From NCBI GenBank assembly GCA_020718945.1, contig DYRB01000123.1, forward strand, positions 1 through 7,876: a stretch of DNA of 7,876 bases. The letters are read 5' to 3'. Position numbers and translations under genes: made by a program. The first letter of the stretch is position 1. Each line of letters begins with the position of its first letter. The notes beneath the pieces are model-generated. The model saw only the letters and a program-made list of their open reading frames with translations. It did not search any database and was not told the DNA's origin. This DNA comes from Lamprocystis purpurea (lineage in GTDB: Bacteria > Pseudomonadota > Gammaproteobacteria > Chromatiales > Chromatiaceae). Below, in pieces: positions 1 through 7,193 of this stretch.

Positions 1-2456
1 ACCGCGCCATAGAGCAGCGCATCCGTTCCATAGTGCGCTGGAACGCCATGGCCATGGTGGTCCAGGCCAACCGGCTATCCACAGAGCTAGGGGGGCACAT
101 CGCGTCGTTCGCCTCCTCGGCCACCCTCTACGACGTGGGCTTCAACCACTTCTTCCGCGCCCGCTCCCCGGACTTCGGCGGCGACATGGTCTTCATCCAG
201 GGCCATTCGGCCCCGGGGATCTATGCCCGCGCCTACCTGGAGGGGCGCATCAGCGAGGACCAGCTCTACAACTTCCGCCAGGAGGTGGACGGCAACGGCC
301 TGTCCTCCTACCCCCATCCCTGGCTGATGCCGAATTTCTGGCAGTTCCCCACCGTGTCCATGGGCCTGGGGCCCATCATGGCCATCTACCAGGCGCGTTT
401 CATGAAGTACCTGGCCGACCGAGGCCTGGTCAACACCGCCGGGCGCAAGGTCTGGGCCTTCTGCGGCGACGGCGAAATGGACGAGCCCGAGTCCCTGGGG
501 GCCATTTCGCTGGCGGCCCGAGAGCGCCTGGACAACCTGGTCTTCGTGGTCAACTGCAACCTCCAGCGCTTGGATGGCCCGGTACGCGGCAACGGCAAGA
601 TCATCCAAGAGTTGGAGGCGGTCTTCCGCGGGGCCGGCTGGAACGTCATCAAGGTCCTCTGGGGCAGCTACTGGGACCCGCTGTTCGCTCGCGACAAGCA
701 GGGCCTGCTCCTCAAGCGCATGGAGGAGTGCGTGGACGGCGACTACCAGGCCTACAAGGCCAAGGGCGGCGCCTATACCCGCGAGCACTTCTTCGGCAAG
801 TACCCGGAGCTGGCGGCCATGGTCGCCGACATGAGCGACGAGGACATCTGGCGCCTCAACCGCGGCGGCCACGACCCCCTCAAGGTCTATGCCGCCTATG
901 CCGCGGCCATGCGCCACACCGGCCAGCCGACGGTGATCCTGGCCAAGACGGTGAAGGGCTATGGCATGGGCAACGCCGGGGAGGGGATGAACATCACCCA
1001 CTCCCAGAAGAAGATGGGCGAGGCGGCCCTCAAGGCCTTTCGCGACCGCTTCAGTATCCCGATCTCCGACGACCAGATCGGCGCCGCCCCCTTCTACAAG
1101 CCGGCCCCGGACAGCCCGGAGATACAGTACCTGCATGAGCGCCGCGAGGTCTTGGGGGGGCCGCTCCCGGCCCGCAACCCGGACGCCGCCCCGGCCCTGC
1201 CGATCCCCGGCCTGGACGCCTTCGCCTCCCTGCTGGAGAGCAGTGGCGAGCGGGAGATGTCCACCACCATGGCCCTGGTGCGGCTGCTGACCCTGATCCT
1301 GCGCGACAAGGAGATAGGTCACCTGGTGGTGCCCATCATTCCCGACGAGGCGCGCACCTTTGGCATGGAGGGCATGTTCCGCCAGCTCGGCATCTACTCC
1401 TCCGTCGGCCAGCTCTACGAGCCGGTGGACGCCGACCAGGTGATGTACTACCGGGAGGACAAGAAGGGCCAGATCCTCCAGGAGGGCATCAACGAGGCCG
1501 GGGCCATGTCGTCCTGGATCGCCGCTGCCACGGCCTATGCCAATCACGGCCAGGCCATGATCCCCTTCTACATCTACTACTCCATGTTCGGCTTCCAGCG
1601 GGTGGGCGATCTGGCCTGGGCCGCCGGGGACCAGCGCGCCCGCGGCTTCCTCATCGGCGGCACGGCGGGACGCACCACCCTGGCCGGCGAGGGGCTCCAG
1701 CACCAGGACGGGCACAGCCTGGTGGTGGCCTCCACCATCCCCAACTGCCGTGCCTATGACCCGGCCTATGCCTATGAGCTGGCCGTGATCATCCAGGACG
1801 GCATGCGGCGCATGTACCAGGAGCGGGAGTCCTGCTTCTACTACGTCACCGCCATGAACGAAAACTACCTCCAGCCGGCCATGCCCGAGGGGTGCGCCGA
1901 GGGCATCCTCAAGGGCATGCACCGGGTCCAGGTCGGCGAGGGCCCCAGTGGGAGCGAGGCGCCGCGGGTCCAACTCCTGGGCGCCGGGGCCATACTGCGC
2001 GAGGCCCTGGCGGCGGCGGACCTGCTGGCCCGGGACTTCGGCGTAGCCGCCGATGTCTGGAGCGTCACCAGCTTCAACGAGCTGCACCGGGAGGGCGTGG
2101 ACTGCGAGCGCTGGAACCTGCTTCACCCGGAGGCGGAGCCCAGGGTGAGCTATGTCGCCCAGTGCCTGGCCGGGGCCCGGGGCCCGGCCGTGGCCGCCAC
2201 CGACTACATCCGCACCTACGCCGAGCAGATCCGCTCCCTGGTGGGGCGCCGCTACAGCGTGCTCGGTACCGACGGCTTCGGGCGCAGCGACATGCGCAGC
2301 CAGTTGCGCAAGTTCTTCGAGGTCAACCGCTACTACATAGCCCTGGCGGCCCTCAAGGCCCTGGCGGATGAGGGTGAGATCCCCGCCGCCCGGGTGGCCG
2401 AGGCCATCGCCAAGTACCGCATCGACCCGGCCAAGCCGAACCCGGCGACGGTCTGA
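1..2456 (+). CDS. aceE: Pyruvate dehydrogenase E1 component, homodimeric type (5' end missing)
   Basis: This is the thiamine-diphosphate-dependent E1 of the pyruvate dehydrogenase complex. It decarboxylates pyruvate and reductively acetylates the lipoyl groups of E2 in the cytoplasm. The reading frame is open from the first complete codon at position 3, so the true start lies upstream. By ungapped comparison with remembered E. coli AceE (887 residues), about 74 N-terminal residues are missing. The GTG at 33 is internal, not a start. Conserved sites include ELGGH (His codon 96-98, E. coli His106), QGH (His142 equivalent), the cofactor motif GDGEMDEPES with Asp at 468-470 (Asp230), and the active-site loop EGMNITHSQKKMG with His at 999-1001 (His407). 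QEGINE has its catalytic Glu at 1494-1496 (Glu571), and GLQHQDGHS is also kept. The C-terminus ends normally at TGA 2454-2456. It is co-directional with aceF after 23 bases, so very likely one operon. No missing key residue was found in the visible part. Confidence 0.97.
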   Translation, partial: RAIEQRIRSIVRWNAMAMVVQANRLSTELGGHIASFASSATLYDVGFNHFFRARSPDFGGDMVFIQGHSAPGIYARAYLEGRISEDQLYNFRQEVDGNGLSSYPHPWLMPNFWQFPTVSMGLGPIMAIYQARFMKYLADRGLVNTAGRKVWAFCGDGEMDEPESLGAISLAARERLDNLVFVVNCNLQRLDGPVRGNGKIIQELEAVFRGAGWNVIKVLWGSYWDPLFARDKQGLLLKRMEECVDGDYQAYKAKGGAYTREHFFGKYPELAAMVADMSDEDIWRLNRGGHDPLKVYAAYAAAMRHTGQPTVILAKTVKGYGMGNAGEGMNITHSQKKMGEAALKAFRDRFSIPISDDQIGAAPFYKPAPDSPEIQYLHERREVLGGPLPARNPDAAPALPIPGLDAFASLLESSGEREMSTTMALVRLLTLILRDKEIGHLVVPIIPDEARTFGMEGMFRQLGIYSSVGQLYEPVDADQVMYYREDKKGQILQEGINEAGAMSSWIAAATAYANHGQAMIPFYIYYSMFGFQRVGDLAWAAGDQRARGFLIGGTAGRTTLAGEGLQHQDGHSLVVASTIPNCRAYDPAYAYELAVIIQDGMRRMYQERESCFYYVTAMNENYLQPAMPEGCAEGILKGMHRVQVGEGPSGSEAPRVQLLGAGAILREALAAADLLARDFGVAADVWSVTSFNELHREGVDCERWNLLHPEAEPRVSYVAQCLAGARGPAVAATDYIRTYAEQIRSLVGRRYSVLGTDGFGRSDMRSQLRKFFEVNRYYIALAALKALADEGEIPAARVAEAIAKYRIDPAKPNPATV

Positions 2457-2466
2457 GCAGGACCCC

Positions 2467-2472
2467 GGAGGA
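2467..2472 (+). promoter_or_regulatory. Ribosome binding site of aceF
   Basis: GGAGGA lies 7 bases before the GTG at 2480. It decides the aceF start: there is no ATG nearby in this frame, and the lipoyl domain begins directly after the GTG (residues MANIEDILVPDIGD). It sits in the 23-base aceE-aceF gap, which has no room for a separate terminator, supporting co-transcription. Confidence 0.8.
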
Positions 2473-2479
2473 CGCAAAC

Positions 2480-4606
2480 GTGGCAAACATCGAAGACATC
2501 CTGGTCCCCGACATCGGGGACTTTCACGGGGTCGCGGTCATCGAGATCCTGGTCAAGCCGGGCGACCGCATCCAGGCCGAGCAGTCCCTGGTGACCCTGG
2601 AGAGCGACAAGGCGACCATGGAGATCCCTGCCCCCCGCGGCGGGGTGGTGCGCGAGATCAAGCTCAAGATCGGCGATACCCTCAATGCCGGGGACCTGAT
2701 CCTGACCCTGGAGGGGGACGGGGCCGATGCGCCCGGGTCGGACCTGGCGGCGGAACCGGCACCGGCACCGGCACCGGAACTGGAACCGGCACTGGCACCC
2801 AAGGCGCCCGCGCCGGCTCCAGTCGCCGCCAGCCCCAAGCCGGCACCTCAGCCGCCACCCGAGCCGGTCGCCGCGACCGGCGGCGAGCCCGTCCCGGTGC
2901 GGCTCCCGGATGTGGGCGACTACCACGACATCCCCGTCGTCGAGGTCCTGGTGGCACCCGGGGATCGGGTGACGGCCGAGCAGTCGGTCCTGACCCTGGA
3001 GAGCGACAAGGCGACCATGGAGATCCCGGTCCCCCAGGCGGGGACCGTGGTGGAGGTCCTGGTCAAGGTCGGCGACAAGCTCAACCGCGACGACCTGCTG
3101 CTGACCTTGGTGCCGGAGGGCGCCGCGGCTCCGTTCGCAGCCCAGGCCGCGGCCCAGGCCCCCAAGGCCGCCCCGGCCACGGCAGCCCCGACCCCGGCCG
3201 CCCCGCCCGCCGCGACACCTGCCCCCGTCGCGGCTGCCACCGCGCCCAACCCGGCACCCAACCCCGTATCCGGCCCTCAGGCGAGTCGCGAGCCCATCCC
3301 CGTGCACCTGCCGGATGTGGGGGACTTCCACGACATCCCGGTGATCGAGGTCCTGGTCGCCCCCGGCGACCGGGTGGAGGTCGAGCAGACCTTCCTCACC
3401 CTGGAGAGCGACAAGGCGACCATGGAGATCCCGGTCCCCCAGGCCGGGGTGGTCTGGGAGGTCACGGTCAAGGTCGGCGACAAGCTCAACCGCGGCGACG
3501 TGCTGCTGACCCTGATCCCGGACCAGGCCGTGACGGCCGAGGACCCCGCCCACCCGCCGGGGCTGATCGAGGCCCCGCTCACTGTCCCTGCCCCCAAGGA
3601 TGCCGCCGGGCTGTCGGCCGAGCGCAGGCCCGGGGAGAAGGAGCGGGCCCGGGCCCCGATAGTCCCGCGCCCGGCGGACATGGCCGCCATCGCCACCGGT
3701 CGCACACCCCACGCCAGCCCGGCGGTACGCCGCTTCGCCCGGGAGCTGGGCGTGGATCTGCACCAGGTCAAGGGGTCAGGCCCCAAGGGTCGCATCCTCA
3801 AGGGCGACGTGCAGGGCTTCGTCAAGCAGGCCCTGAGCCAGGGCGGCGCCCCGGCGGCGGCCTCGCCTTTCGCCCTGCCCCCCGCGCCTGTGGTGGACTT
3901 CGCCCAATTCGGCCCGGTGGAGACCGTCGCCCTGTCGCGCATCAAGCGCCTGAGCGGGGCCCATCTGCACCGCTGCTGGCTGGGCATACCCCATGTCACC
4001 CAGTTCGACGAGGCCGACATCACCGAGCTGGACGCCTTCCGCCAGGCCCAGAAGGACGCTGCCTCGGCCCAGGGGGTCAAGCTCACCTTCCTGCCCCTGC
4101 TGCTCAAGGCCGTCGCCCACGCCCTGGGGCTGATGCCGACCCTGAAGGCATCCCTTGCCCCGGACGGCGAGTCCCTGGTGCTCAAGGGCTACACCCATAT
4201 CGGCGTGGCCGTGAACACCGACAACGGCCTGGTGGTGCCGGTGGTCCGTGATGTGGACAAGAAGGGCATCTACCAGCTTGCACGGGAGCTCGCGGAACTG
4301 AGCGCCAAGGCCCGCTCCGGTAAGCTCCTGCCTGGGGACATGCAGGGCGGCTGCTTCTCCGTCTCCAGCCTGGGGGGCATCGGCGGGACTGCCTTCACGC
4401 CCATCGTCAACGCCCCCGAGGTCGCCATCCTGGGCGTCTCCCGCTCCAGCCTGAAGCCGGTGTGGGACGGACAGCAGTTCGCCCCAAGGCTCATGCTGCC
4501 CCTGTCCCTGTCCTACGACCACCGGGTGGTGGACGGGGCCGAGGCGGCGCGCTTCACCAACCTGCTCGGCGGGCTGCTGGGGGACATTCGGCGGGTGTTG
4601 CTGTAG
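2480..4606 (+). CDS. aceF: Dihydrolipoamide acetyltransferase E2 of pyruvate dehydrogenase, three lipoyl domains
   Basis: This is the 708-residue E2 core of the pyruvate dehydrogenase complex. It takes the acetyl group from E1 on swinging lipoyl-lysine arms and transfers it to CoA. It has three lipoyl domains, at about residues 2-78, 136-212 and 271-348. Each carries the motif ESDKATMEIP, with the lipoylated Lys at 44, 177 and 312. They are joined by long Ala/Pro linkers (about 79-135, 213-270 and 349-408). A peripheral subunit-binding domain follows at about 409-452 (HASPAVRRFARELGVD, then GPKGRILKGDV) and docks E1 and/or E3. The catalytic domain spans about 473-708 and contains SLGGIGGTAFTPIVNAPEVA and the active-site DHRVVDG (His681, Asp685). 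The protein is longer than E. coli AceF (about 630 residues), mainly because of the linkers. Translation starts at GTG 2480 behind a good ribosome binding site. The expected next gene, lpd (E3), does not follow. Confidence 0.97.
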   Translation: MANIEDILVPDIGDFHGVAVIEILVKPGDRIQAEQSLVTLESDKATMEIPAPRGGVVREIKLKIGDTLNAGDLILTLEGDGADAPGSDLAAEPAPAPAPELEPALAPKAPAPAPVAASPKPAPQPPPEPVAATGGEPVPVRLPDVGDYHDIPVVEVLVAPGDRVTAEQSVLTLESDKATMEIPVPQAGTVVEVLVKVGDKLNRDDLLLTLVPEGAAAPFAAQAAAQAPKAAPATAAPTPAAPPAATPAPVAAATAPNPAPNPVSGPQASREPIPVHLPDVGDFHDIPVIEVLVAPGDRVEVEQTFLTLESDKATMEIPVPQAGVVWEVTVKVGDKLNRGDVLLTLIPDQAVTAEDPAHPPGLIEAPLTVPAPKDAAGLSAERRPGEKERARAPIVPRPADMAAIATGRTPHASPAVRRFARELGVDLHQVKGSGPKGRILKGDVQGFVKQALSQGGAPAAASPFALPPAPVVDFAQFGPVETVALSRIKRLSGAHLHRCWLGIPHVTQFDEADITELDAFRQAQKDAASAQGVKLTFLPLLLKAVAHALGLMPTLKASLAPDGESLVLKGYTHIGVAVNTDNGLVVPVVRDVDKKGIYQLARELAELSAKARSGKLLPGDMQGGCFSVSSLGGIGGTAFTPIVNAPEVAILGVSRSSLKPVWDGQQFAPRLMLPLSLSYDHRVVDGAEAARFTNLLGGLLGDIRRVLL
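2594..3444 (+). repeat. Near-identical lipoyl-domain repeat units within aceF
   Basis: The DNA around the three lipoyl-lysine codons is repeated. A 35-base stretch is identical at 2594-2628, 2993-3027 and 3398-3432. Between domains 2 and 3 the identity extends to 47 bases (2993-3039 and 3398-3444). A further identical run of about 29 bases occurs near 3060-3088 and 3465-3493. The lipoyl lysines are 133 and 135 codons apart. Identity at synonymous positions, not just at the protein level, suggests recent domain duplication or gene conversion, although strong GC codon bias also contributes. Confidence 0.85.
2755..2796 (+). repeat. Imperfect tandem hexamer repeat in the first Ala/Pro linker of aceF
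   Basis: Seven consecutive hexamers of the form ACCGGC, ACCGGA, ACTGGA or ACTGGC follow each other. The first three copies are perfect ACCGGC. They encode about residues 92-106 of E2, a Pro-Ala run turning into Pro-Glu-Leu-Glu. Because the unit is six bases, gain or loss of copies would keep the frame and only change the length of a flexible linker. Confidence 0.8.
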
Positions 4607-4621
4607 GGCGGAACCAGGGAT

Positions 4622-4634
4622 GGCACTTGGTGCC
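4622..4634 (+). repeat. Small hairpin just after aceF
   Basis: GGCAC (4622-4626) and GTGCC (4630-4634) can form a 5-bp stem with a TTG loop 16 bases after the aceF stop. There is no T-tract behind it, so it is a weak candidate for a transcript end. The larger palindrome at 4663-4683 is the better one. Confidence 0.3.
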
Positions 4635-4657
4635 GCGTTTCCGTGAGATGCGCCCAT

Positions 4658-4699
4658 CCGTCGTCCCGGCAGGATGCCGGGACCCAGGGCCACGGACGG
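4658..4699. repeat. Palindromic element in the aceF-metallopeptidase spacer (REP-like or terminator stem)
   Basis: GTCCCGGCA (4663-4671) and TGCCGGGAC (4675-4683) are perfect 9-base inverted repeats around a GGA loop. An outer 5-bp stem, CCGTC (4658-4662) with GACGG (4695-4699), can form with an 11-base bulge on the 3' side. The element lies 57 bases after aceF. No T-run follows, so it fits a GC-rich repetitive extragenic palindrome or an mRNA 3'-end stabiliser at least as well as a classical terminator. The rest of the 268-base gap (4607-4874) shows nothing else convincing. Confidence 0.55.
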
Positions 4700-4874
4700 T
4701 AGCCTGATGGTCCCAAGGGACTCGCAGTTCGTAGGGAAGACAAACGACCGGGAGGAAATGACCCGGGCCTTGCCAGCACGTCCAGCAGGAAGTCGGTCGT
4801 CAGCTTGCCGGCCCCGGTGATCGCAACCTATCCCGGCCATGCTGTCGCCATCCTGCCCACGGAGCCCCTCCACC

Positions 4875-6023
4875 ATGAGAACCTTTGCCTGTCAGGCCTG
4901 CGGCCAGCCGGTCTATTTCGAGAACGTGGTCTGTAACCACTGCGGGGCCACCCTCGGCTTCCTGCCCGACGAACTGCGCCTGACCGCCGTGACTGAAGGG
5001 CCGGAGGGGGTCTGGACCCAGGTGCCGCCGAGCGCCAAGCTCCACAGGCCGGGGTTCCTGACCCGACTGATGAGCCGCCGCCCTGAGACCCCAGACGCCG
5101 CCCAGGCCGACCCGCGGCCCTTGCGCAAGTGCGCCAACTACGCCGAGCACAATGTGTGCAACTGGATGGTCCCGGCCGATAGCGACGAGCCCCTGTGCCC
5201 GGCCTGCCGCCCCAACCGCACCATCCCCAACCTGGACCGCCCCGGGTATGTGGAGAAGTGGTACCGCATTGAGCGCGGCAAGCGCCGCACCTTCTACGGT
5301 CTCATGCGCCTGGGCCTGCCGATCATCACCCGCGACCAGGACCCGGAGCACGGGCTGGCCTTCGACTTCCTCTCCAGCCAGGACGCCCCCCCGGATCAGC
5401 CGATCCTCACCGGGCATGCCAACGGACTGATTACGCTGAATATCGACGAGGCCGACCCGGTCAAGCGCGAGCGCATGCGGGTGGACATGGACGAGACCTA
5501 CCGCACCCTGGTGGGCCACTTCCGCCACGAAATCGGGCACTACTATTGGGACCTGCTGATCGCCCAGGGCGGGCGACTGGACGGCTTTCGCGCCCTGTTC
5601 GGCGACGAGAGTCAGGACTACGGGGAGGCCCTGGAGGACCACTACCGGAACGGCCCGCCGCCGGACTGGCAGGACCGCTTCATCACGACCTATGCCAGCA
5701 GCCACCCCTGGGAGGACTGGGCCGAGACCTGGGCCCACTACCTGCACATCACCGACACCCTGGAGACCGCCGCCCACTTCGGACTGGAGGTGGCCCGGCG
5801 CATGCCCGACGGCAGCGTTCAGGAGGCCGACCCGGAGTTCGACCCCTACGATATCGCCGACTTCCGGCCCATCATCGACAACTGGCTACCCATCACCTTC
5901 GCCATGAACAGCCTCAACCGCAGCATGGGGCAGCAGGACCTGTACCCCTTTGTCCTGTCCCAGCCGGCCATCGACAAACTGGCCTATGTGCACGGGGTGA
6001 TTCGGGAGGCGGCGGGGCGGTGA
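4875..6023 (+). CDS. Putative zinc-ribbon, HEIGH-motif metallopeptidase-like protein
   Basis: The protein is predicted to have 382 residues. It begins with a zinc ribbon (C6-x2-C9 and C20-x2-C23), followed by a second cysteine group, C86, C95 and C108-P-A-C111, that could bind another metal. The core has a zincin-type HEIGH (His218, Glu219, His222) in the context FRHEIGHYYWD. Downstream is HPWEDWAETWAHYLH (residues 277-291), whose Glu280, Glu284 or His288 could supply the third zinc ligand. This combination matches, from memory, the bacterial family called putative zinc-binding metallopeptidase (Pfam zinc-ribbon_6 plus Peptidase_Mx, formerly DUF2248). Its substrate is not established. There is no signal peptide or membrane segment, so it is probably cytoplasmic. 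The ATG at 4875 places the zinc ribbon directly at the N-terminus, and GGAG lies 10 bases upstream. An in-frame ATG at 4839 adds 12 unconserved-looking residues without a ribosome binding site. It is separated from aceF by 268 bases and is likely its own transcript. Confidence 0.85.
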   Translation: MRTFACQACGQPVYFENVVCNHCGATLGFLPDELRLTAVTEGPEGVWTQVPPSAKLHRPGFLTRLMSRRPETPDAAQADPRPLRKCANYAEHNVCNWMVPADSDEPLCPACRPNRTIPNLDRPGYVEKWYRIERGKRRTFYGLMRLGLPIITRDQDPEHGLAFDFLSSQDAPPDQPILTGHANGLITLNIDEADPVKRERMRVDMDETYRTLVGHFRHEIGHYYWDLLIAQGGRLDGFRALFGDESQDYGEALEDHYRNGPPPDWQDRFITTYASSHPWEDWAETWAHYLHITDTLETAAHFGLEVARRMPDGSVQEADPEFDPYDIADFRPIIDNWLPITFAMNSLNRSMGQQDLYPFVLSQPAIDKLAYVHGVIREAAGR

Positions 6024-6077
6024 GGCTTGGGGCGGGGCGGCGGTGCCTGCCGGTGTCGCCCCTCGCCCCAAGCCTCA
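6021..6077. terminator. Candidate bidirectional terminator between convergent genes
   Basis: TGAGGCTTGGGGCG (6021-6034) and CGCCCCAAGCCTCA (6064-6077) are perfect 14-base inverted repeats. The stem can continue inward with small bulges (6035-6039 against 6057-6062). The left arm begins at the TGA stop of the metallopeptidase gene, and the right arm ends 7 bases before the last codon of the minus-strand gene. The position between two converging genes and the stem strength suggest a shared transcription end. There is no T-tract on either side, so classical intrinsic termination is uncertain. Confidence 0.6.
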
Positions 6078-6092
6078 GGGCCTATCAGGCCC
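6078..6092. repeat. Short perfect hairpin over the stop codon of the minus-strand gene
   Basis: GGGCCT (6078-6083) and AGGCCC (6087-6092) flank a 3-base loop, and the TGA stop of the minus-strand gene (6085-6087) lies in the loop and the first base of one arm. It abuts the long stem ending at 6077. The two hairpins may work together in ending or protecting the minus-strand mRNA. Confidence 0.4.
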
Positions 6093-7128
6093 CAAAGAAG
6101 GTCCGCGCCAGGATGGTGATGATGTGGGAGAAGGACCGCACCGCGTCCAGGGGCACGCCCTTGCCGGTCAGGGTCCCGCTGATCTTGGTGTGGGAGGGCA
6201 GGCGCTCGGTCTTGCCGTCCACCACCGTCTCGACGTACTGGCTCTCGTCCATGACCAGGGTGCCGGTGATCCCGTCTGCGGTGGAGAACATGTCCCCATC
6301 GCCGGTGGGGTCGGCGAACATGGCGTCATCGCCACTGGCCTCGGCACTCGGCAGGGTCAGCAGCAGGTTGTACTGGGTGCGGTCCTTGGCCCCGGGGGTG
6401 TCGATCCAGGGCATGTTGCCCTTGAGCGCATAGGTCTTGCCGGCGCAGGTCGCCGTCAGGTCCATGAACCAGCTCTCAGACTGGTAGGCGAAGGCCATGC
6501 TGCCGCGCCAGTTGCACCCCTTGTCGCTGGCAAAGCCCGCGGAGGGGATGAACAGGTCTGGCATTTCCACCGTGTCCACCCGGGTGTCCACCAGGCTTCC
6601 GCCGGCCCCGGCCTGGGTCTTGAGGTGCTTGAGGACCGCGTCCTTGAGGGTGCCGGCGGTGGGCGAAGGGTTCTCGGGCTTGAGCTTGATCACCCCGGTC
6701 AGGCTGCCGGCGGAGGCTTGCACCTTGCCCACGGGCAGGTAATTCACCAGGACCTTGGACATGTCCGTCGCCCCGTCGGGCTGGACCACGAAGCCGCCGG
6801 TGTACTGGGTGCGGGGGAATTTCTCGGCCGGGTTGCGCGGGTTGATGATGGTGCCGCTGCCGGTGACCGCACACTCCTCGTTGGCCTTGATCAGGCCGCC
6901 CAATGCGTTGCGCCCGGCCTTGCACTCCAGGTTGAAGCTGGTGACTATCTGGGCGTCGGATAGGGTGAGCTTGAACTTGTCGAGCTGCTTGGCATCCTTC
7001 AGCGACGGCATGTTGGCCTCGCCGGCAAAGGAGACAGCGGCGGGGGCCTCGTCGGCGGCATAGACCGGGCCGGTGGACAGGCCGAACATGGCCATTGCCA
7101 GGACTGCGATGGGGGTGGAGACCTTCAT
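6085..7128 (-). CDS. Exported protein with four cysteines, unknown function
   Basis: I do not recognise this 347-residue protein. It starts at ATG 7128, with GAGAGGG 7 bases upstream. The N-terminus is a clear Sec signal peptide: Lys2, a hydrophobic stretch from about 6 to 18, and a likely cut after V-Y-A at residue 24. There is no lipobox cysteine, so the mature protein is probably periplasmic or released. It has exactly four cysteines, at 69, 86, 205 and 228, spaced as two close pairs (16 and 22 residues between them), compatible with two disulfides. Much of the chain alternates polar and hydrophobic residues, as in beta-rich proteins. An acidic stretch at residues 267-285 holds DPTGDGD (Asp273 to Asp279) and a half-repeated D-x-MF pattern, which might bind calcium. 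The C-terminus is more hydrophobic (ITILARTFFGA). It converges with the metallopeptidase gene. The open frame continues upstream of 7128, but that part has no ribosome binding site and would bury the signal peptide. Confidence 0.8.
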   Translation of the reverse strand: MKVSTPIAVLAMAMFGLSTGPVYAADEAPAAVSFAGEANMPSLKDAKQLDKFKLTLSDAQIVTSFNLECKAGRNALGGLIKANEECAVTGSGTIINPRNPAEKFPRTQYTGGFVVQPDGATDMSKVLVNYLPVGKVQASAGSLTGVIKLKPENPSPTAGTLKDAVLKHLKTQAGAGGSLVDTRVDTVEMPDLFIPSAGFASDKGCNWRGSMAFAYQSESWFMDLTATCAGKTYALKGNMPWIDTPGAKDRTQYNLLLTLPSAEASGDDAMFADPTGDGDMFSTADGITGTLVMDESQYVETVVDGKTERLPSHTKISGTLTGKGVPLDAVRSFSHIITILARTFFGA

Positions 7129-7171
7129 GTTGTTGCCCTCTCGATTGTGCTGCTTGGGTAGGGACAGGGTC

Positions 7172-7185
7172 TCGGCCTTGGCCGA
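7172..7185. repeat. Inverted repeat in the leader of the exported-protein gene
   Basis: TCGGCC (7172-7177) and GGCCGA (7180-7185) are perfect 6-base arms around TT. It lies about 45-57 bases upstream of the ATG at 7128 on the minus strand. It could be a protein-binding site or a short leader hairpin. In DNA this GC-rich, such a repeat can arise by chance. Confidence 0.35.
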
Positions 7186-7193
7186 CCGGGACT

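Noticed and set aside
87..2486. 799-codon open frame on the minus strand across aceE
   Set aside because: It is the mirror of a strongly supported aceE in GC-rich DNA, where antisense frames stay open because stop codons are rare. Its translation is low in complexity and has no recognisable domain or ribosome binding site.
2333..3763. Long minus-strand frame across aceF, and the 627-codon plus-strand frame at 2368-4251
   Set aside because: Both are Gly/Arg/Pro-rich or His/Asp-rich shadow translations of aceF in other frames. The true frame shows full E2 domain structure.
4758..4820. Short open frame after GGGAGGAA in the aceF-metallopeptidase spacer
   Set aside because: It has only 20 codons, the GGAGGA is too close to the ATG, and the peptide has no recognisable features.
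4690..4830. Possible gene remnant on the minus strand of the spacer, reading ITGAGKLTTDFLLDVLA
   Set aside because: The stretch looks somewhat protein-like, but no family could be recognised and it is too short to tell from chance in GC-rich DNA.
4805..4834. Possible promoter TTGCCG / TATCCC before the metallopeptidase gene
   Set aside because: Each box matches the sigma-70 consensus at only about half of its positions, which is expected by chance.
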